A stretch of DNA of 50,507 nucleotides from Gemmatimonadales bacterium UBA1120 (GTDB lineage Bacteria > Gemmatimonadota > Gemmatimonadetes > Longimicrobiales > Gaopeijiaceae). The translations under genes and the position numbers were made by a program. Below, piece by piece: positions 17,626 through 25,588 of this stretch. The stretch spans positions 1-50,507 of the forward strand of contig DCAZ01000141.1 in assembly GCA_002313925.1 (NCBI GenBank), read 5' to 3'. How positions within the stretch are numbered: the stretch's first letter is position 1; the number at the start of each line of letters is the position of its first letter. Under the pieces are notes generated by a model. The model was not told the DNA's origin, made no database searches, and saw nothing but the letters and a program-made list of their open reading frames with translations.

Positions 17626-17910
17626 TTAGCCAGACCTTTGCTCGTCTAAATCATCCACTTGAACAAATATCGCAGGGTCAGGTGTGACTTGGAGAATTTC
17701 TCTGGCTTTCTCAGCATCTTGGGAACGCACCCAGATCCGGACAGCATATGTAAAGGTCATCCCACCATACGCGCCACCCGCATCATCGGCTTGCACACGG
17801 AACGGAATCCCAGCATCGGCTAAGAAGCCAGCGCTGAATTCAGCTTCATGACGGTACACGTACTCGGCTATAAGAACATCGTTTTGGCGTGGCTCGTTGC
17901 TCATGGTCAT
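17626..17910 (-). CDS. DUF2007-domain small protein
   Basis: A 94-residue soluble protein with the DUF2007 pattern: VLIAEYVYRHEAEFSAGFLAD, then AGIPFRVQADDAGG and the closing SQDAEKAREILQ (first motif key residues Y-x-x-x-x-E-A-x-x-x-x-x-L). The fold is a ferredoxin-like beta-alpha-beta unit, proposed to be a signal-transducing or ligand-sensing domain; no function is established. It is the first gene of a compact three-gene operon with the alcohol dehydrogenase and the DadA-like oxidase. A second in-frame ATG lies 6 bases downstream. Confidence 0.75.
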   Translation of the reverse strand: MTMSNEPRQNDVLIAEYVYRHEAEFSAGFLADAGIPFRVQADDAGGAYGGMTFTYAVRIWVRSQDAEKAREILQVTPDPAIFVQVDDLDEQRSG

Positions 17911-17989
17911 ACTCTGAACTCAGGCCGTGGTTAGAGTAAGCAGTTCACACCACTGCACACCAAAGTATAAAGCTCGATCAACCCATGAA

Positions 17990-18014
17990 ATTGGCTGCGC
18001 TAGGTTCAGCCAAT
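17990..18014 (-). terminator. Candidate terminator after the HD-domain gene
   Basis: ATTGGCTG (17990-17997) and CAGCCAAT (18007-18014) are perfect inverted repeats with a 9-base loop. On the minus strand the stem is followed by TTTCATGGG, a short T-run, and it lies 34 bases past the stop of the HD-domain gene. It would separate that gene from the DUF2007 operon. Confidence 0.42.
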
Positions 18015-18047
18015 AAAGGCTGGCCGTAGAACTGTACCTAAAAAATT

Positions 18048-18845
18048 CTACAGAGGCTTGTTCGGATTCGCGATGGTCCGCCACATATGAGACGAGGGCG
18101 TACCTCCGTATCCCAAACCTTCCTTAGGTTGCTTAAAATGGCGCCCAATGATGTCAATGAACGGTTCTATCGAAACATCCACGCCGTCCTGGAATGCATA
18201 GGTATCGTTCAGGGTCACCAGCCGAGCATCCATGTACCACTTGTGAGCCCGGGCGTGCTGGTAATCGCGCTCTATGTAGGGCTCTGGGATGTAGTCTTCA
18301 CCGAAGATCCGGTTGTACATCTCTGGATACTCATATCCCACTGATTCGTCCGGATAGAATCGGAGCGCTGCATGGTAACGGATAGCCCAAGCCACTCGCT
18401 CGTCAACATAAGGTTCGACCAGCTGCGCACCCCACCACCCATGATCGACTTTGATGAGATTCTGTACAACATCGTGCAGCAGACAAGCTAGAACCGTTTC
18501 TTCAGGTTGTCCGGTTTGGAGAGCGTAATTGGCACTTTGCAAAACATGCCGGGCTGGGGCGAACCGCAGGTTGAAAAAATCCACGAGCGTGGGTTTGTCG
18601 GGCATCGGTTCGAACACACGACCGTTTGGCTGGAAGAGGTTTCCGGTACCACGGGGTGGACTCACCTGCTCCTGGTCTTCTTCCACCTTGTGAGATCCAT
18701 GGCCATGGTCATGGTCATGACCCTCGAGAACATCGATCATGTAGTGCTCAAGCTCTTCAGCTTTATCCTCGGGGGTCATTGCCGCTAGAGCTCCTGCACC
18801 CACCGTCGCGAGAAACTTTTTCCGATCGACTTGGATCTCACCCAT
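18048..18845 (-). CDS. HD-domain metalloprotein with export-like N-terminus and His-rich linker
   Basis: A 265-residue protein. The ATG at 18845 is preceded by AGGAGG at ideal spacing; an in-frame reading to 18878 is less likely. The N-terminus (VDRKKFLATVGAGALAAM) resembles a twin-arginine signal with Lys in place of the second Arg. A metal-binding-looking linker HDHDHGHGSHK is at 43-53. The HD core shows His100, His124-Asp125 (LLHDVVQ), Lys132, His135, His158 and Asp214 (TLND). This pattern suits either a phosphohydrolase or the diiron oxygenase branch (MIOX/PhnZ). Substrate is unknown. It shares a 213-bp divergent region with the PQQ dehydrogenase gene. Confidence 0.72.
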   Translation of the reverse strand: MGEIQVDRKKFLATVGAGALAAMTPEDKAEELEHYMIDVLEGHDHDHGHGSHKVEEDQEQVSPPRGTGNLFQPNGRVFEPMPDKPTLVDFFNLRFAPARHVLQSANYALQTGQPEETVLACLLHDVVQNLIKVDHGWWGAQLVEPYVDERVAWAIRYHAALRFYPDESVGYEYPEMYNRIFGEDYIPEPYIERDYQHARAHKWYMDARLVTLNDTYAFQDGVDVSIEPFIDIIGRHFKQPKEGLGYGGTPSSHMWRTIANPNKPL

Positions 18846-18962
18846 CGTAAGCCTCCTAAATGCCCGCAGTCCTATCATTCAACATAAGATCTCACCGTCA
18901 GGTTACGGCTCAAACTGGCTACTCGCAAACCTTTTTAGTGTAAGCCACACGACCTCGTGGCG

Positions 18963-18991
18963 TTGACGGCCAAGCCTAGGGGACCTTAGAT
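18963..18991 (+). promoter_or_regulatory. Candidate promoter for the PQQ sugar dehydrogenase gene
   Basis: TTGACG (18963-18968) is five of six matches to a -35 box. Exactly 17 bases later comes TTAGAT (18986-18991), a weak -10. It lies 67 bases before the start codon in the divergent region 18846-19058. No experimental support; a sigma-70 consensus is assumed for this organism. Confidence 0.35.
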
Positions 18992-19058
18992 CAGCAATGA
19001 CCGTCCCTAATGAACGATCCGGGGACTACTCGTTTATGCATTTTGAGGAAACTGACCG

Positions 19059-20222
19059 ATGGCCCGAACTCCGATTGTCTTAATTGCCGTAAGCCTTCTT
19101 TTATCTGCTGCCATCCCCAAGGATTCCGGGGCACAGATCCACCGGTCAACATTGCACGACTACCGAGTGGTTCCAGTAGCCTCAGGCCTCCAAAACCCAT
19201 GGGGGATCGCCTTCCTACCGGGCGGTGACATCCTGGTTACAGAAAAGCCTGGGAGACTACGGATCATCCGTGAAGGAAGATTGCTGCCGGATGCGGTACC
19301 AGGCATACCCGAAGTATTGGCGCAAGGACAAGGTGGCCTTCTGGATGTCCAACCACATCCGGATTTTGCAACGAACCGCCTGATCTATATCACCTACTCA
19401 AAGCCCTATACTGACCTCGAAGGTGCAAGGACCGTCCTTATCAGGGGTACGTTCCAGGAAGATGTCCTAACAAACATCGAGGAACTCTTTTCTGCTCAAG
19501 CAGTTGGCCGCGGACACTACGGTTCCCGGATAGCATTCGACGGCAACGGTTACGTTTTCATTACCGCCGGTGATCGCCAGGCGCCGTCGCGAGGAGATTT
19601 ATACGCACATCCAGCCCAAGATCTATCAAACCACCATGGGGTCGTTGTCCGCCTACATGATGACGGTCGTATTCCTGCTGACAACCCATTCGTGGGCACA
19701 GCTGGGGCCCTCGGGGAAATCTGGAGCTACGGGCACCGTAACCCACAGGGTCTCGCGTTCCACCCCATGACCGGCGACCTCTGGGCAAACGAGCACGGAC
19801 CGCAGGGCGGAGATGAACTCAATGTAGTCCTTCCTGGACGCAATTACGGTTGGCCCGTAATCGGATATGGGGTCAATTACGGAAGTGGCACGACCATACA
19901 TGAAGGGACACTCAAGGAAGGGATGGAATCTCCAAAACACTTCTGGGTTCCTTCGATCGCAACCTCGGGACTGATGATCTACACTGGCGACAAGTTTCCA
20001 GCGTGGCGCGGTAATATTTTTGTAGGTGGCCTGGGAGGGGAGCAACTCTCACGCCTCACCATCGATGGGCAAACTGTCCTCAATGAAGAAACACTCTTCC
20101 AGCGGATGGGACGAATTCGTGATGTCCGCCAAGGGCCTGATGGATACGTCTACTTGGCGATTGACGACCGAAGGGGTGGGCCAGCTGGAATTGTTCGTCT
20201 TGAGCCGGCCGGAGCACGTTAG
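19059..20222 (+). CDS. PQQ-dependent aldose sugar dehydrogenase (Asd/YliI family), exported
   Basis: A 387-residue periplasmic six-bladed propeller enzyme of the glucose/sorbosone dehydrogenase family. A signal peptide ends near DSGAQ (about residue 25). Family motifs include LQNPWGIAFLPGGDILVTEK, GGLLDVQPHPDF, YGHRNPQGLAFHP and NEHGPQGGDELN, which hold the catalytic His and the PQQ and calcium ligands. GAGGA is present before the ATG. It oxidises aldoses with PQQ. No PQQ synthesis gene is in the window. A second, eroded PQQ enzyme of a different family lies at 49321-49680. Confidence 0.92.
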   Translation: MARTPIVLIAVSLLLSAAIPKDSGAQIHRSTLHDYRVVPVASGLQNPWGIAFLPGGDILVTEKPGRLRIIREGRLLPDAVPGIPEVLAQGQGGLLDVQPHPDFATNRLIYITYSKPYTDLEGARTVLIRGTFQEDVLTNIEELFSAQAVGRGHYGSRIAFDGNGYVFITAGDRQAPSRGDLYAHPAQDLSNHHGVVVRLHDDGRIPADNPFVGTAGALGEIWSYGHRNPQGLAFHPMTGDLWANEHGPQGGDELNVVLPGRNYGWPVIGYGVNYGSGTTIHEGTLKEGMESPKHFWVPSIATSGLMIYTGDKFPAWRGNIFVGGLGGEQLSRLTIDGQTVLNEETLFQRMGRIRDVRQGPDGYVYLAIDDRRGGPAGIVRLEPAGAR

Positions 20223-20231
20223 CCCCGAAAG

Positions 20232-20378
20232 TTAGCAACCAACCTCTGCGCGCTCTTCGGTCAGCTCTACCTCACCATTTTGCCCTAGCTCATCCAGCCA
20301 ACTCAGGTAGCCAGCTGCATCCACGAAAGGATGTGGATCTCCTGGGGGGCGCCAACGATAATTCGGGACAAAAGGGGT
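20232..20378 (-). pseudogene. Probable 3' remnant of a coding gene (metallo-beta-lactamase-fold-like C-terminus)
   Basis: The 307-base gap 20223-20529 holds no intact gene. On the minus strand the frame ending at the TAA at 20232 gives a convincing protein tail: FVPNYRWRPPGDPHPFVDAA, then GYLSWLDELGQNGEV. The segment GDPHPFVDAAGY resembles the last helix of metallo-beta-lactamase-fold hydrolases (usual form P-N-P-F-V-D-P-E-G-Y). Upstream the frame continues only to a stop at 20448, the residues lose sense before about 20378, and there is no domain core or good start. I read it as a truncated gene. The family call is from memory and weak. Confidence 0.42.
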
Positions 20379-20529
20379 TTGATTGGACCCTTTCTTCCCT
20401 AGACGTTCCTCGCTTTTCCCGCGAGCTTGCTCCCGTCTTCGTCCTAGCTATAAGCCAGTTCGCAGCCACCTATAGTAAACACAAGCGGGCAGCACACGGT
20501 CACGTGCTAAAGTCGTCTTGAGGGAGCCC

Positions 20530-22080
20530 ATGGCGATTCAAAGCCAACAAAATGACAGAGCACGAACGATAGGGCTCTGGTTAGGGCTCGGGGCCTTCAT
20601 TTTTCTCATATTAGCCCCAATCGATCCCGCAAATGAAGCTGCAAGCAAGATGGCAGCAGTAGCAGTATTGATGGCAATCTGGTGGGTGACTGATTCGATT
20701 CCACTGTTCGCTACCGCTCTCTTACCTCTAGTCCTTTTTCCACTGCTCGGGATTATGGATGGGGCCGCGATAGCACCAATTTATTTCAACAGCATTATTG
20801 TGCTCTTCATTGGTGGTTTCATGATCGCCCTGACAATGGAGAAATGGAATCTGCACCGAAGAATTGCCCTAAATATTATACACATGGTCGGCTCCAGCCC
20901 ATCGCGGATTATCTTGGGCTTTATGATCGCCTCAGCGTTTCTATCGATGTGGATTTCGAATACGGCTACTGCAGTAATGATGGTCCCGATCGGCCTAGCG
21001 ATTATTCTCCAAATCGAAAACGATTTCGGGGCAGAAAAAACTCATTCGTTCTCGGTTGGCCTCATGCTCGGGATCGCGTACGCGGCCTCGGTCGGAGGCC
21101 TAATGACACTCCTAGGTACTCCTCCCAATCTTTCACTGGTACGAATATTTGAGATCTTGTTTCCGGATGCCCCTTCGATTGCATTCGGACAATGGATCGT
21201 TTTAGGCGTGCCCATAGGTGTGATCATGATTGGGGTTATTTGGGTGCTAATCACACAGGTCTTTTACCGCACACCCCAGGATCTCAAGGTCGACCGAGTC
21301 GTCGTTGACAGAGAACGAAGCCAACTCGGGGAGATGTCTTTCGAAGAAAAAGTCGTGCTCGCGGTCTTCACAATGTTTGCCATCCTGTTGGTACTTCGTG
21401 TAGACCTCAATCTTGGCTTTGCGAGCATTCCCGGTTGGTCTCGACTACTGCCCTTCCCCGAGATGGTCGATGACGGGACAGTCGCCATAGCCATGGCAGC
21501 TACTCTATTCCTGATCCCAACCCGGGACCGCACGAAGGGTCATAAGCGAATCATGGGTCCTGACGTGATACCTAGACTACCTTGGAATATCGTACTCTTG
21601 TTTGGTGGCGGGTTCGCTCTAGCCGCAGGCCTGCAACAAACCGGGCTTGCGACCATGATTGGGGAGCAATTGCAGGCTCTCGGGAACCTACCGACATTTG
21701 CTATGATCATGCTGGTTTGCATCATGATCACATTTTTGACAGAGCTAACAAGTAACACTGCTACGACCGAGATGATTCTCCCCGTTCTAGCTGCAGTCGC
21801 TGTAGTAACGGGGACTCACCCGCTGCTGCTCATGATACCAGCTACTATTTCCGCTTCTTGCGCCTTCATGATGCCGGTTGCGACTCCCCCGAACGCGATC
21901 GTATTTGGGAGCGAGCGGATTTCGGTCGAAGAGATGGTCCGTATCGGGATCTTCCTTAATTTGATTGGGGTTCTCGTGATTACCGCGATAGTACTACTCG
22001 TGGGGACTACAGTGTTCGGAATTGACCCGTCGATGGTGCCTGACTGGGCCAACTCTATGGCGGCCGGACCAGACGGATAG
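20530..22080 (+). CDS. SLC13/DASS-family sodium-coupled anion (dicarboxylate) transporter
   Basis: A 516-residue inner-membrane transporter with about 11-12 hydrophobic segments. The two substrate/sodium-binding repeats are clear: WISNTATAVMMVPIG in the first half and LTSNTATTEMILPVL in the second. LLGTPPNLSLV and VATPPNAIVFGS are the paired Pro-Pro-Asn loops. It should import C4-dicarboxylates, sulfate or related anions with sodium. I chose the ATG at 20530, preceded by AGGGAG, over a TTG at 20518. The thiolase start is only 7 bases after the stop, suggesting one transcript. Confidence 0.93.
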   Translation: MAIQSQQNDRARTIGLWLGLGAFIFLILAPIDPANEAASKMAAVAVLMAIWWVTDSIPLFATALLPLVLFPLLGIMDGAAIAPIYFNSIIVLFIGGFMIALTMEKWNLHRRIALNIIHMVGSSPSRIILGFMIASAFLSMWISNTATAVMMVPIGLAIILQIENDFGAEKTHSFSVGLMLGIAYAASVGGLMTLLGTPPNLSLVRIFEILFPDAPSIAFGQWIVLGVPIGVIMIGVIWVLITQVFYRTPQDLKVDRVVVDRERSQLGEMSFEEKVVLAVFTMFAILLVLRVDLNLGFASIPGWSRLLPFPEMVDDGTVAIAMAATLFLIPTRDRTKGHKRIMGPDVIPRLPWNIVLLFGGGFALAAGLQQTGLATMIGEQLQALGNLPTFAMIMLVCIMITFLTELTSNTATTEMILPVLAAVAVVTGTHPLLLMIPATISASCAFMMPVATPPNAIVFGSERISVEEMVRIGIFLNLIGVLVITAIVLLVGTTVFGIDPSMVPDWANSMAAGPDG

Positions 22081-22087
22081 GTTCAGG

Positions 22088-23362
22088 ATGAAGACGGCGA
22101 TCGTCGCTGGAGCACGTACTCCGTTCGTCCGATCAGGAACTGACTTTAGAAGTCTTACAGCGATTGATCTCGGGAAGTATGCAGTCCGGGACACCTTAGC
22201 ACGAAGTGGCCTTCAGGGAACAGAAGTTGACCAACTGATCTATGGCACGGTGGTCCACGACCCGAAGGCACCAAACATCGCTCGGGAGGTTGGACTAGCT
22301 GTGCTCCCGAAAGGAGTACCTGCAGTCACAGTTTCCAGAGCCTGCACATCAGCAAACCAGGCGATCACTGACGGCACACAACTCATCGAGGTCGGCCAAG
22401 CGGACGTGGTCATCGCAGGAGGGTCAGAGTCACTCTCACGAATTCCTATCACAGTCAGTGACAAGTTCTCGAACGCTCTGGTAACTGCGGCGAAAGGAAA
22501 GACACTCGGGGAACGGGTTGCTCCGTTCTCCAATTTGCGCCCAAGAGATTTGGTACCGGTAGCTCCGGCCATTGCTGAACCCACGACAGGTGAAACTATG
22601 GGGGCAGCCGCTGAGCGAATGGCGAAAGAGAACCATATTTCCCGTGCAACGCAGGATGCATGGGCCCTCCGTTCACACCAACTAGCAGCGGCAGGAGCAA
22701 GAGACGGAAGACTTCCTAAAGACATTAGCACAGTGTACGTGCCACCAGATTTCGAGAACGTCGTCTCAGAGGACAACGGCATCCGCACCGACTCTTCCTT
22801 AGAGAAGCTAGGCATCCTCCGTCCGGTGTTTGATCGGAAGCACGGCTCAGTCACCGCTGGAAACTCTTCCCCTCTCACGGATGGGGCCTCTGCAGTCATC
22901 CTTATGAATGAGGAAAAGATGCGCAGCGAAGGTATTGAGCCCATGGGATATGTGAGGAGCTGGGCATGGGCTGCTCTTGATCCATCGGGGCAACTTCTAC
23001 AAGGCCCCGCGTACGCTGTACCCCTCGCGCTCGATCGGGCCGGACTTGAGATGAAAGACATTGGCCTAATGGAGATGCACGAAGCGTTCGCTGCCCAAGT
23101 GTTATCGAATCTACAGGCCTTAGCATCGAAACAGTTCGCTGAAAACGAACTAGGTCGAAGCGCCGCCGTTGGTCATCCTGACCCGGATCTTATCAATGTG
23201 ATGGGCGGCTCTCTTTCGATTGGTCACCCATTTGGAGCAACAGGAGGGCGCCTGACCATTACCCTCCTAAACGAAATGGTCCGCCGGGACATCGAATTCG
23301 GATTAATCACTGCTTGTGCCGCAGGGGGCATGGGCTTCGCTATGGTGGTGGAGCGACGTTAG
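22088..23362 (+). CDS. Acetyl-CoA acyltransferase (thiolase, FadI-like)
   Basis: A 424-residue thiolase. The acyl-accepting Cys86 is in TVSRACTSANQA; the C-terminal His is in SIGHPFGATGGR and the second Cys in TACAAGGMGFA. Its length and the tract LTAIDLGKYAVRDTLARSGL favour the FadI/trifunctional beta branch over the short biosynthetic type. It cleaves 3-ketoacyl-CoA in the last step of beta-oxidation. The ATG at 22088 directly begins the strand TAIVAGARTPF; the longer in-frame reading overlaps the transporter and is rejected. No FadJ-like partner is in the window. Confidence 0.93.
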   Translation: MKTAIVAGARTPFVRSGTDFRSLTAIDLGKYAVRDTLARSGLQGTEVDQLIYGTVVHDPKAPNIAREVGLAVLPKGVPAVTVSRACTSANQAITDGTQLIEVGQADVVIAGGSESLSRIPITVSDKFSNALVTAAKGKTLGERVAPFSNLRPRDLVPVAPAIAEPTTGETMGAAAERMAKENHISRATQDAWALRSHQLAAAGARDGRLPKDISTVYVPPDFENVVSEDNGIRTDSSLEKLGILRPVFDRKHGSVTAGNSSPLTDGASAVILMNEEKMRSEGIEPMGYVRSWAWAALDPSGQLLQGPAYAVPLALDRAGLEMKDIGLMEMHEAFAAQVLSNLQALASKQFAENELGRSAAVGHPDPDLINVMGGSLSIGHPFGATGGRLTITLLNEMVRRDIEFGLITACAAGGMGFAMVVERR

Positions 23363-23384
23363 CTCTTCAGCTGGTTCTTAGATA

Positions 23385-23453
23385 AGCAAGCAGGGCCCGC
23401 AGTCTTGTGGTGAACTGGTAGGCTCAGAATCCCAAAGCATCATCCTGCTTGCT
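23385..23453. repeat. 10-bp inverted repeat between convergent thiolase and thioesterase genes
   Basis: AGCAAGCAGG (23385-23394) is repeated as its exact reverse complement CCTGCTTGCT (23444-23453), the latter inside the last codons of the thioesterase gene. The 49-base spacing is long for an intrinsic terminator and no T-tract follows. It could still form the base of a larger structure ending both transcripts. Confidence 0.3.
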
Positions 23454-23937
23454 CAAGTTCCTTATCAAACTCCTCTCGCACTTCCCGGCGCCTCTTACCT
23501 TCACGGAACCTTCTCTCGTCTTCGGGATTGGAAAGGTCGAGCGGTGCTACCTGACATGGCCGATGTTTTTCATCGATAGCCACAAAAGTGAGTAGGCAGT
23601 TGTTCGTAAGTCGCTCCACACCGGTTAGAAGGTTTTCGGCAAGAACCTTAACACCAACTTCCATGGAAGTGCGCCCTACAAACCTCACCCTTGCCGTACA
23701 GGTAACAAGTTCTCCAATGTAAATTGGCTCTTTGAAGTCAACACGATCAATAGAAACAGTTACACAGGGCCGTCCTGCATGCCGCATCGCCGCCACTGCC
23801 GCTGCTCGATCGACCATCGAGAGGAGTTCGCCACCAAAAACACTCCCCAGATTATTCACCTGATTGGGCATCATTAACTCAGAGACGACAGTGATGGTCT
23901 TGCTTGGTTTGCGAGGTGTGAGTTCTGAGTCTGTCAT
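23440..23937 (-). CDS. Acyl-CoA thioesterase (hot-dog fold, YciA/ACOT-like)
   Basis: A 165-residue hot-dog protein. The family motif is MMPNQVNNLGSVFGGELLSM (about 24-43), followed by VDRAAAVAAMRHAG and VSIDRVDFKEPIYIGE, matching the ACOT/YciA group that hydrolyses acyl-CoA to CoA and fatty acid. A C-terminal basic-acidic tail (RRFREGKRRREVREEFDKE) is probably helical. An in-frame reading to 24141 adds 68 non-homologous residues and overlaps the divergent SnoaL gene, so the ATG at 23937 is used. It lies convergent to the thiolase, fitting fatty acyl-CoA metabolism. Confidence 0.9.
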   Translation of the reverse strand: MTDSELTPRKPSKTITVVSELMMPNQVNNLGSVFGGELLSMVDRAAAVAAMRHAGRPCVTVSIDRVDFKEPIYIGELVTCTARVRFVGRTSMEVGVKVLAENLLTGVERLTNNCLLTFVAIDEKHRPCQVAPLDLSNPEDERRFREGKRRREVREEFDKELEQAG

Positions 23938-24063
23938 ACGAGTCTTCCCGTCTAGGTCTGAAGCAAATATGGGAATATGGTGTTGCGAGCCCCTGAGCAA
24001 AGCCAACTTCCCGTCTAGACTGAATAAAGCAGACTCACCGGCGGATAAAAAGGGAGAACCAGA

Positions 24064-24540
24064 ATGCGCAGAGTCACTATGATGGTAGCCGTTTGCACCA
24101 TGTTGGTGGCTGAGATCAAGACCGCCGCTGGGCAAAGCCAAGAAGCGAAAGTCATGGCAGCAGTCCAGCAGGTCTTTGATGGGATGCGTGCCGCGGATCC
24201 TGTTATGGTCGCTGCCGTATTTGCCGACAACGCACGTTTCGCTGTCGTGAGATCAAGAGATGGTCTTCCAGCAATTAGCACCCAACCAGTGGCTGAGTGG
24301 GTCGGTGCTATCGGTGAATCTGGAGGAAGGTGGGATGAGCAAGTTTATGATGTGGACATCCAGATAGATGACAACGTCTCGTCAGCATGGGTACCGTACA
24401 CCTTCTACCTGGAAGGATTGATTTCACACTGCGGCGTAAACTCAATTGAGTTGCTTCTAAATGGCGACAATTGGGAGATCACTCAGCTGTCTGACACGCG
24501 TAGAAGCGAGGACTGTCCGGATCCCTTAGGAAGTCGGTGA
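24064..24540 (+). CDS. Exported SnoaL/DUF4440-like (NTF2-fold) protein
   Basis: A 158-residue protein with an apparent signal peptide (MRRVTMMVAVCTMLVAEIKT, cleavage near AAGQ) and an NTF2-type cone. VMAAVQQVFDGMRAADPVMV and AAVFADNARFAVV are the typical helices and first strand, then SAWVPYTFYLEGLISHCG and NWEITQLSDTRR close the sheet. GGGAG precedes the ATG. The family includes ketosteroid-isomerase-like and ligand-binding proteins; no catalytic residues can be assigned. It is divergent from the thioesterase gene and has no operon partner. Confidence 0.75.
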   Translation: MRRVTMMVAVCTMLVAEIKTAAGQSQEAKVMAAVQQVFDGMRAADPVMVAAVFADNARFAVVRSRDGLPAISTQPVAEWVGAIGESGGRWDEQVYDVDIQIDDNVSSAWVPYTFYLEGLISHCGVNSIELLLNGDNWEITQLSDTRRSEDCPDPLGSR

Positions 24541-24600
24541 TGGTATTATCGAGAGACTATATCCGTGGCTTAGCCAGAGAGTTCGATACGTGAAATACTC

Positions 24601-25587
24601 TCATGCGATAAGCAATTTCTCCAAGACGCGTCGCACGTACACAGGTACCATCGCCCGTCTCCAGTCCGCATCAACGATGAGATTTTCTAGTGGGTGACAC
24701 TGCTCGTGGGCACGTTCGGCAAGTTCATCGATCATGTCAGCATCCAAGGTGCTTCCCACTGCAAGATCATCCCATCCTGAAAGAGCACGAGGGCGTGCTC
24801 CAAGTGCTGTAACCACCCCGTTGATTGACTGAACGGTCCCATCCCCTTCGATATCTGCAGACACAGCTACGGTCAGGAGCGGAAAGTCGATCGACTTGCG
24901 TTGCCGGAGCTTCGCATATGCCTGTCTTCGGTTAGCCGCACTGAGTGGAATGCGGATTTCCGTGACTATTTCAACGGGAGTCCTGCGGGTATTGCATATA
25001 CCATCCGCTATGAAAAAATCTTCTATGGGGACCCGGCGTTTTCGTTGAGGTCCAGCAAGCGTGATCGTCGCCCCAAGAGTCATGAGCACTGGGGGTGTAT
25101 CAGCTGAGTGAGCTGCGACACATTTCTTGCCAACGCTGGTAACATGGCAAACTGTGCCGTCTTTCTTGAGGCAATAGCCCAATGCACCACGCCAAAACGA
25201 TGTCTGGTTGTAGTAGGTACAGCGAGTATCAAGACAGAGGTTCCCACCGATCGTTCCCGCGTTCCTAAGTTGCGGACCTGCTACATGACCCGCAGCATCT
25301 GATAGGGCAGGAAATAGTTTTTGCACCCCTGGATGCCGGGCCACTTCTGCAAGTGTTTCGGCTGCACCAATCCGGAGATAGCCGTTCTCCTCACGGATTC
25401 CACTCAGCTCACTCACACTCTTCAACGCGATAAGATGGGTTGGTTCAAAGAGCCTATGTTTCATATTTGGGATAAGGTCTGTTCCACCGGCCACATACAT
25501 TGCTTCTTCCGCATACTGGCTCATGAGTCCTGTAGCCTCGGCCACCGACCGAGGCCTGTGGTAGCTGAAAGGAGGTAATCTCAGCAC
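24601..25587 (-). CDS. Molybdenum hydroxylase FAD subunit with 4Fe-4S loop (4-hydroxybenzoyl-CoA reductase beta-like)
   Basis: A 328-residue FAD subunit of the xanthine oxidase family. FAD motifs are VAGGTDLIPNMKH (32-44) and NAGTIGGNL (109-117). Between them and the C-terminal half is an insert with Cys123, Cys139, Cys147 and Cys156, seen in RCTYYNQTSFWRGALGYC and KKDGTVCHV. The same four-Cys loop holds the extra [4Fe-4S] cluster in the beta subunit of 4-hydroxybenzoyl-CoA reductase, where it passes low-potential electrons to FAD for dehydroxylation. Ordinary xanthine dehydrogenase subunits lack it. It is the last gene of the operon, 1 base after the DUF1460 gene. Confidence 0.87.
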   Translation of the reverse strand: MLRLPPFSYHRPRSVAEATGLMSQYAEEAMYVAGGTDLIPNMKHRLFEPTHLIALKSVSELSGIREENGYLRIGAAETLAEVARHPGVQKLFPALSDAAGHVAGPQLRNAGTIGGNLCLDTRCTYYNQTSFWRGALGYCLKKDGTVCHVTSVGKKCVAAHSADTPPVLMTLGATITLAGPQRKRRVPIEDFFIADGICNTRRTPVEIVTEIRIPLSAANRRQAYAKLRQRKSIDFPLLTVAVSADIEGDGTVQSINGVVTALGARPRALSGWDDLAVGSTLDADMIDELAERAHEQCHPLENLIVDADWRRAMVPVYVRRVLEKLLIA

Positions 25588-25588
25588 G

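Noticed and set aside
20333..20521. 62-codon plus-strand frame in the gap before the SLC13 gene
   Set aside because: No ribosome site, no recognisable motif, and it lies opposite the better-supported minus-strand relic.
22022..22087. N-terminal extension of the thiolase
   Set aside because: It overlaps the transporter gene, and the family begins at the strand following the ATG at 22088.
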